Source: Sinorhizobium saheli (GTDB taxonomy: Bacteria; Pseudomonadota; Alphaproteobacteria; Rhizobiales; Rhizobiaceae). From it: a stretch of 64,000 nt of DNA. Below the pieces are notes generated by a model that was given only the letters and a program-made list of their open reading frames with translations, was not told the DNA's origin and did not search any database. Where the stretch lies: positions 62,001 to 126,000 of the forward strand of contig NZ_LNQB01000102.1 of assembly GCF_001651875.1 (NCBI RefSeq), read 5' to 3'. A program made the position numbers and the translations under genes. Positions 61,601 through 64,000 of the stretch are shown here, piece by piece (the first letter of the stretch is position 1; the number at the start of each line of letters is the position of its first letter).

Positions 61601-61806
61601 TCGAACTCCGTCGTCACCGAGACGACCGGCCGGTCGACCTGCGGCAATTCGCGGATCTCAATGCCGTTCCACGCGGCAAGGCCGGCAACGACGATCAGCG
61701 TGTTGACGACGAGCGCGAAAATCGGGCGGCGGATGAAGAGCGCGGTGAAGCCGGTCTTGCCTCCCTCGCCCCGGCCCGGGTGATGCCCACCCATCCCGAT
61801 ATTCAT
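58672..61806 (-). CDS. RND-family efflux pump, inner-membrane transporter
   Basis: This 1044-residue inner-membrane protein has the RND layout: twelve membrane segments in two repeats and two large periplasmic loops. It shows the proton-relay motif GLVVDDAIVVLENI in TM4 (Asp-Asp), a GKTGFTALFIRRPIFALVVNTLIVVAG N-terminus, and DGSSVVDIFVEGEAYPVKLL in the periplasmic part. The C-terminus is cytoplasmic. With the adaptor encoded upstream it would export drugs or metabolites through an outer-membrane channel; no channel gene is adjacent. The start overlaps the adaptor stop (ATGA). Confidence 0.93.
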   Translation of the reverse strand: MNIGMGGHHPGRGEGGKTGFTALFIRRPIFALVVNTLIVVAGLAAWNGIEIRELPQVDRPVVSVTTEFEGASPETIDREVTSVVEGAVSRVQGIKGISSSSSFGRSRVTLEFSDTTDIGQAANDIRDALGRIANQLPDNAEEPRIVKADADSQPIMRLALTSDTMSMEDMTLLVENEISDRLAAVEGVADVTVYGDQEKIFRIDLNQGKLAGRGVTVANLREALSNASYDVPAGSLTSATQDISVRATADLQTPQQFENLIIGNNVRLGDVATVTLGPDTGTSALRSNGRDGIGLGIVRQAQSNTVDISEGIRKVVDTISADILPPGTELKITSDDAVFINGAIHEVEIALLVAVFIVTFVIYLFLLDWRATLVPAISMPIALIGTLAAVYLAGFSINILTLLAIVLATGLVVDDAIVVLENIVRRRAEGLGPRAAAVHGTLEVFFAVLATTATLAAVFVPLSFLPGQTGGLFREFGFVLAFSILLSSFVSLTLCPMLASRMLTREGHSHHGLMRRFGIRAANFYRVTLRACLNAPLVVFTVAGFFTVAGAAGFMTLKSELTPNEDRSQVMLRINAPQGVSLEYTQAQMRRIEEKLQPLVKDGEISNIFSISGQGSSANSGFMVLTLAPWEDRERTQQQIVSDINKVTASIPSVRAFTIQSNSLGIRGAGSGLQVALVGNDYAKLGDAAAKLVREMEDTGRFENVRLNYEANQAQLSVTIDRERASDLGVDISALSWALQAMLDGSSVVDIFVEGEAYPVKLLSSTTPLNDPTDLQNIFVKAGDGRIVPMSSIATIEEKAVAPQLARESQLRAVSLSAGLKSDIALGEALSMVEEMAEPLLPPGSRVMPLAEAATLDENANGLFITFGFALVIIFLVLAAQFESFISGLIIMSTVPLGLACAVFAMLLTGNTLNIYSQIGLVMLVGIMAKNGILIVEFANQLRDRGQDVRSAIENAANIRLRPVMMTMIATVVGAVPLVLASGAGAEARIALGWVLVGGLGLAVIVTLYLTPVAYLVIARFTKPHADEERKLHEEMDAAAALEI

Positions 61807-62996
61807 CGCACTTCCTCCGCGACCTTCTGTTCAGGGTCCGGGCGTTGCTCGCCGGCGATTTTCACGCTGCCGCCATCGCGCAGCCGCTGCACGCCCTCGG
61901 TCACGATGCGGTCGCCCTCGGCGAGTTCCGCATCGACAAGAACCTTGTCGGGATTGCGCTGGATGATCCGGATCGGGACGCGCTCGCTCTTGTCACCGTC
62001 CACCCGCCAGACATAGGAGCCTTCCGAACTCCACTGGATCGCCAGCGGGTCGACGGTCGGATAACGGTCGCCGTCGAAGCTCACGGTCACCGAGAAGGAC
62101 ATGCCGGCGCGCAGCAGGTCGTCGGGGTTTTCGAAGCGCGCGCGCACCCTGAGCGTCCGGCTCGCCTGATCGAGACGGTTGTCGATCGCGTGGACGACCC
62201 CGGCGAGCTCGCGGCCCGGCAGGGCCATGGCGTTCGCCGTCACCGGCTGGCCGACGGAGATCTTTCCCGCAAAACGTTCCGGCACCCAGAAGTCGACAAG
62301 GATTTGCGAACGGTCGTCGACGACGGCGATCGGCGTGGAGGTCGTGACGTAGTCGCCGACATTGACGGTGATGATGCCGACCACGCCCTTGGAGGGCGCG
62401 ACGATGTCGCGGCGCTTCAGGTCGAGCTCTGCCTGCTTCAGCGCCAGTTCCGCCGTCTGCAGCGCTATCTCGGCATCCCGCACTTCGACCGCCGTGACGG
62501 CACGGGCGGTGCTGAGGTTACGGTAGCGATCGACTTTCTCCTGTGCGCTGTCCCGCGCCAGCCGCGCCTGCTCGGCCGCGATCACCTGATCGTCCCGGTC
62601 GAGCCGGGCAATCACCTGGCCCTCGGCAATCCTGTCGCCGGATTTCACCAGGATCTCGGCGAGGTTTCCGGTTGCCGTCGGCGTCACGGTCACCGAATGG
62701 ATCGCATCGCCATTGCCGATCGCGTTCAGCCTGTTGTTGACGACCGCGCTCGCCGCCGGCCTGACGACGACGAGCGGTGTATCCGCAAAGCCGCGACCAC
62801 CCTGGCCGCGTCCGGAATTGCGCGTTCCCCCCTTCTCCCCGGCGCCATCGCCGGTCCGCGACAGCGCATCGATCAGGGGATGCGAAACGCCGATCGCCGC
62901 CAGCGTCTCGCCCGCGCCCGGCGCAAAGCGCAGCCAGGCGGCGCCACCCACGGCAAGGACGACGACGCTGACCGCGAGCTGCTTCCATAAGCGCAT
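61803..62996 (-). CDS. RND efflux pump periplasmic adaptor (membrane fusion protein)
   Basis: This 397-residue protein has an N-terminal membrane anchor (LWKQLAVSVVVLAVGGAAWLRF), a lipoyl/barrel-sandwich domain (AEILVKSGDRIAEGQVIARLDRDDQV), and a helical hairpin with Gln/Glu-rich heptads. A second lipoyl half (DIVAPSKGVVGIITVNVGDYVTTSTPIAVV) and a beta-barrel end it. It bridges the RND pump to an outer-membrane channel. GGAG precedes the ATG. The leader contains a hairpin with a U-run and a palindrome (63011-63052). Confidence 0.92.
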   Translation of the reverse strand: MRLWKQLAVSVVVLAVGGAAWLRFAPGAGETLAAIGVSHPLIDALSRTGDGAGEKGGTRNSGRGQGGRGFADTPLVVVRPAASAVVNNRLNAIGNGDAIHSVTVTPTATGNLAEILVKSGDRIAEGQVIARLDRDDQVIAAEQARLARDSAQEKVDRYRNLSTARAVTAVEVRDAEIALQTAELALKQAELDLKRRDIVAPSKGVVGIITVNVGDYVTTSTPIAVVDDRSQILVDFWVPERFAGKISVGQPVTANAMALPGRELAGVVHAIDNRLDQASRTLRVRARFENPDDLLRAGMSFSVTVSFDGDRYPTVDPLAIQWSSEGSYVWRVDGDKSERVPIRIIQRNPDKVLVDAELAEGDRIVTEGVQRLRDGGSVKIAGEQRPDPEQKVAEEVR

Positions 62997-63010
62997 TCAT
63001 GTCTCCAGAT

Positions 63011-63052
63011 AAAAAGCGCGCCCGTAGGCGGCGCGCACCGATGGAACGTTCC
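63011..63052 (-). promoter_or_regulatory. Leader hairpin/terminator-like structure and palindrome upstream of the efflux operon
   Basis: On the minus strand, the 10-bp palindrome GGAACGTTCC (63043-63052) comes first, then the hairpin GCGCGCC-GCCTACG-GGCGCGC (63036-63016) followed at once by TTTTT (63015-63011), about 14 bp before the adaptor start. The hairpin plus U-run is terminator-like and sits between promoter and gene, so an attenuator is possible. The palindrome could be an operator. Confidence 0.55.
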
Positions 63053-63107
63053 GATTGCTCCTGAGTATCGTTTCTTGCGGGCGTTCGGGCAATCGCGGAA
63101 TGCCATC

Positions 63108-63123
63108 ATTACGCAATTGTAAT
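63108..63123. promoter_or_regulatory. Palindromic candidate operator upstream of the efflux operon
   Basis: ATTAC-GCAATT-GTAAT is an inverted repeat with 5-bp arms about 110 bp upstream of the adaptor start and 150 bp upstream of the divergent cyclase-family gene. The T-N-A type symmetry suits LysR- or TetR-type regulators. No regulator gene is linked in the window. Confidence 0.4.
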
Positions 63124-63275
63124 AAAAGCGAATTTGTTGGCGGCATGATGGCGTTTGCGCCAGGCCGTGAAAATCGCGGAAGCTCTCGGTCGACCGGATT
63201 TACAGCCGCCGCGGCTCGGCTATTCTAGCTGCAACCGGCGGCTGTTCCGGCGGGCTCGGTACGGGGAGAAAAGCC

Positions 63276-64000
63276 ATGTGCGATGCATGCGTCATAGAAA
63301 CGGTAAAGCAGCGAATGCTGTCACGGCGCGGCTTCTTCCGCGCGGCCGCGGTCGGCACGGCGGGAATCGCCGCCGCCGGCATGGGGATCGCCCCGCCGGC
63401 GCTTGCGGCGGGCCACGACAGCGTCACCGATCTCACCCATGAGCTGCACGAGGAATTTCCGACCTACTTCGGCCAGCAGCAGTTCTTCCGCGAGCAGAAG
63501 TTCAACTTTGCCCAGCATACGTTCAATCTGTTCGAACTCCGGGTGAACGAGCACACCGGCACGCACGTCGATGCGCCGCTGCACTTCTCGGCCGATGGCC
63601 TTTCGGTTGCCGAACTGCCGGTCGAGAAGCTCGTGGTGCCGCTCTGCGTCGTCGATATCCGCGAGAAGGCGGAAGCTGATGCCGACGCTGAGGTGACGCC
63701 GGACGATATCAAGGCCTGGATCGCCGCCAACGGCGACATTCCGGAAAACGCTTGCGTCGCCATGCTGTCCGGCTGGGCGGCCCATGTCGGCACCGACAAA
63801 TTCCGGAATGCCGACGGCGAGAAGAAGATGCATTTCCCGGGCTTCCATGTCGAGGCGGCCAGGTTCCTCTTGGAAGAGACGAAGGCGGCAGGCATCGCCG
63901 TCGACACCCTCTCGCTCGACCACGGCATTTCGGCGGATTTCGCCACCCATAACGCCTGGCTGCCGGAGGGCCGCTGGGGACTGGAGGCGACCGCTAATCT
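63276..64000 (+). CDS. Cyclase-family (kynurenine formamidase-like) hydrolase, Tat-exported; truncated by window end
   Basis: The open frame runs from ATG 63276 (GGGGAG upstream) to the window end, 241 residues visible. A twin-arginine signal (SRRGFFRAAAVGTAGIAAAGMGIA) near residue 17 predicts folded export. The mature part shows the family metal site HTGTHVDAPLHF (His and Asp ligands) and later LDHGI...FATHNAWL. The family hydrolyses amides and isatin-like rings with Mn2+ or Zn2+; the exact substrate is unknown. An exported member is less common than a cytoplasmic one. Confidence 0.88.
   Translation, partial: MCDACVIETVKQRMLSRRGFFRAAAVGTAGIAAAGMGIAPPALAAGHDSVTDLTHELHEEFPTYFGQQQFFREQKFNFAQHTFNLFELRVNEHTGTHVDAPLHFSADGLSVAELPVEKLVVPLCVVDIREKAEADADAEVTPDDIKAWIAANGDIPENACVAMLSGWAAHVGTDKFRNADGEKKMHFPGFHVEAARFLLEETKAAGIAVDTLSLDHGISADFATHNAWLPEGRWGLEATAN

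Noticed and set aside
58708-62016. 1102-codon plus-strand frame opposite the RND pump
   Set aside because: It is an antisense shadow of a clearly coding RND/adaptor pair, rich in Arg, His and Asp, with no domain pattern.
1-64000. CRISPR arrays, insertion sequences, integrases, rRNA or tRNA genes
   Set aside because: No regularly spaced repeats, transposase or integrase motifs, or tRNA/rRNA sequences were recognised anywhere in the window.

Overview
The window is a GC-rich chromosomal segment of an alphaproteobacterium, most likely a Sinorhizobium/Ensifer-type member of the Rhizobiaceae. The indicators are the gene content and order (pdxJ; ilvH-ilvI; miaA/serB; degP, a CASTOR-like ACT protein, DUF2065, hflC, hflK; folA; thyA), a two-piece permuted tmRNA gene close to an alpha-type sspB, and several copies of intergenic mosaic repeats that resemble the rhizobial RIME1 family. 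The identification comes from reading the sequence. No database search was done.

Layout. 1-6.7 kb: housekeeping and accessory genes (end of a glycine-rich protein, a membrane-anchored SNase-like nuclease, a small-molecule kinase, type II NADH dehydrogenase, an Lrp regulator divergent from an Asp/Glu racemase, and an HxlR regulator divergent from a QorB-like reductase). 6.7-10.8 kb: pdxJ, a membrane-anchored winged-helix-like protein, a MerR-LuxR fusion regulator, and small secreted proteins. 10.8-18 kb: a five-gene minus-strand operon, the most unusual part of the window. It encodes a cyclase/AAA/TPR signalling protein, YcaO, TfuA, a gluzincin-type metalloprotease and a Cys-containing protein of unknown family. 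18-26 kb: a RecD-like helicase, an AbrB-type membrane protein, an ECF sigma/anti-sigma pair with a secreted protein, a cobalt-type nitrile hydratase operon, a LysE exporter and a cold-shock gene. 26-30 kb: an aldo/keto reductase and ilvIH, preceded by a clear leader-peptide attenuator. 30-42 kb: conserved core genes. 42-46 kb: small hydrophilic proteins, ssrA, sspB, DUF4169 and an RHH protein. 46-52 kb: an AsmA-family gene and a DUF1772 gene, each broken by one small frameshift, with an FAD oxidase between them. 52-64 kb: a branched-chain-type ABC transporter operon with a hydantoin-racemase-like enzyme and a GntR regulator (with a probable operator), an RND efflux pump, and a Tat-exported cyclase-family hydrolase cut by the window end.

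How the genes work together. The YcaO/TfuA operon looks like a peptide- or protein-modification locus: YcaO activates a backbone amide, TfuA is its usual partner in thioamide formation, the metalloprotease could process the product, and the cyclase/ATPase protein is translationally coupled upstream as a likely sensor. The 231-residue Cys protein is the best substrate candidate inside the operon. The 52-58 kb operon is a regulated uptake and catabolic unit whose substrate is probably an amide or hydantoin-like compound. ilvIH, sspB/ssrA, hflKC and degP are standard housekeeping modules.

Several start sites were moved from the longest open frame to codons with a better Shine-Dalgarno sequence or family fit. 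These choices are explained in the entries.
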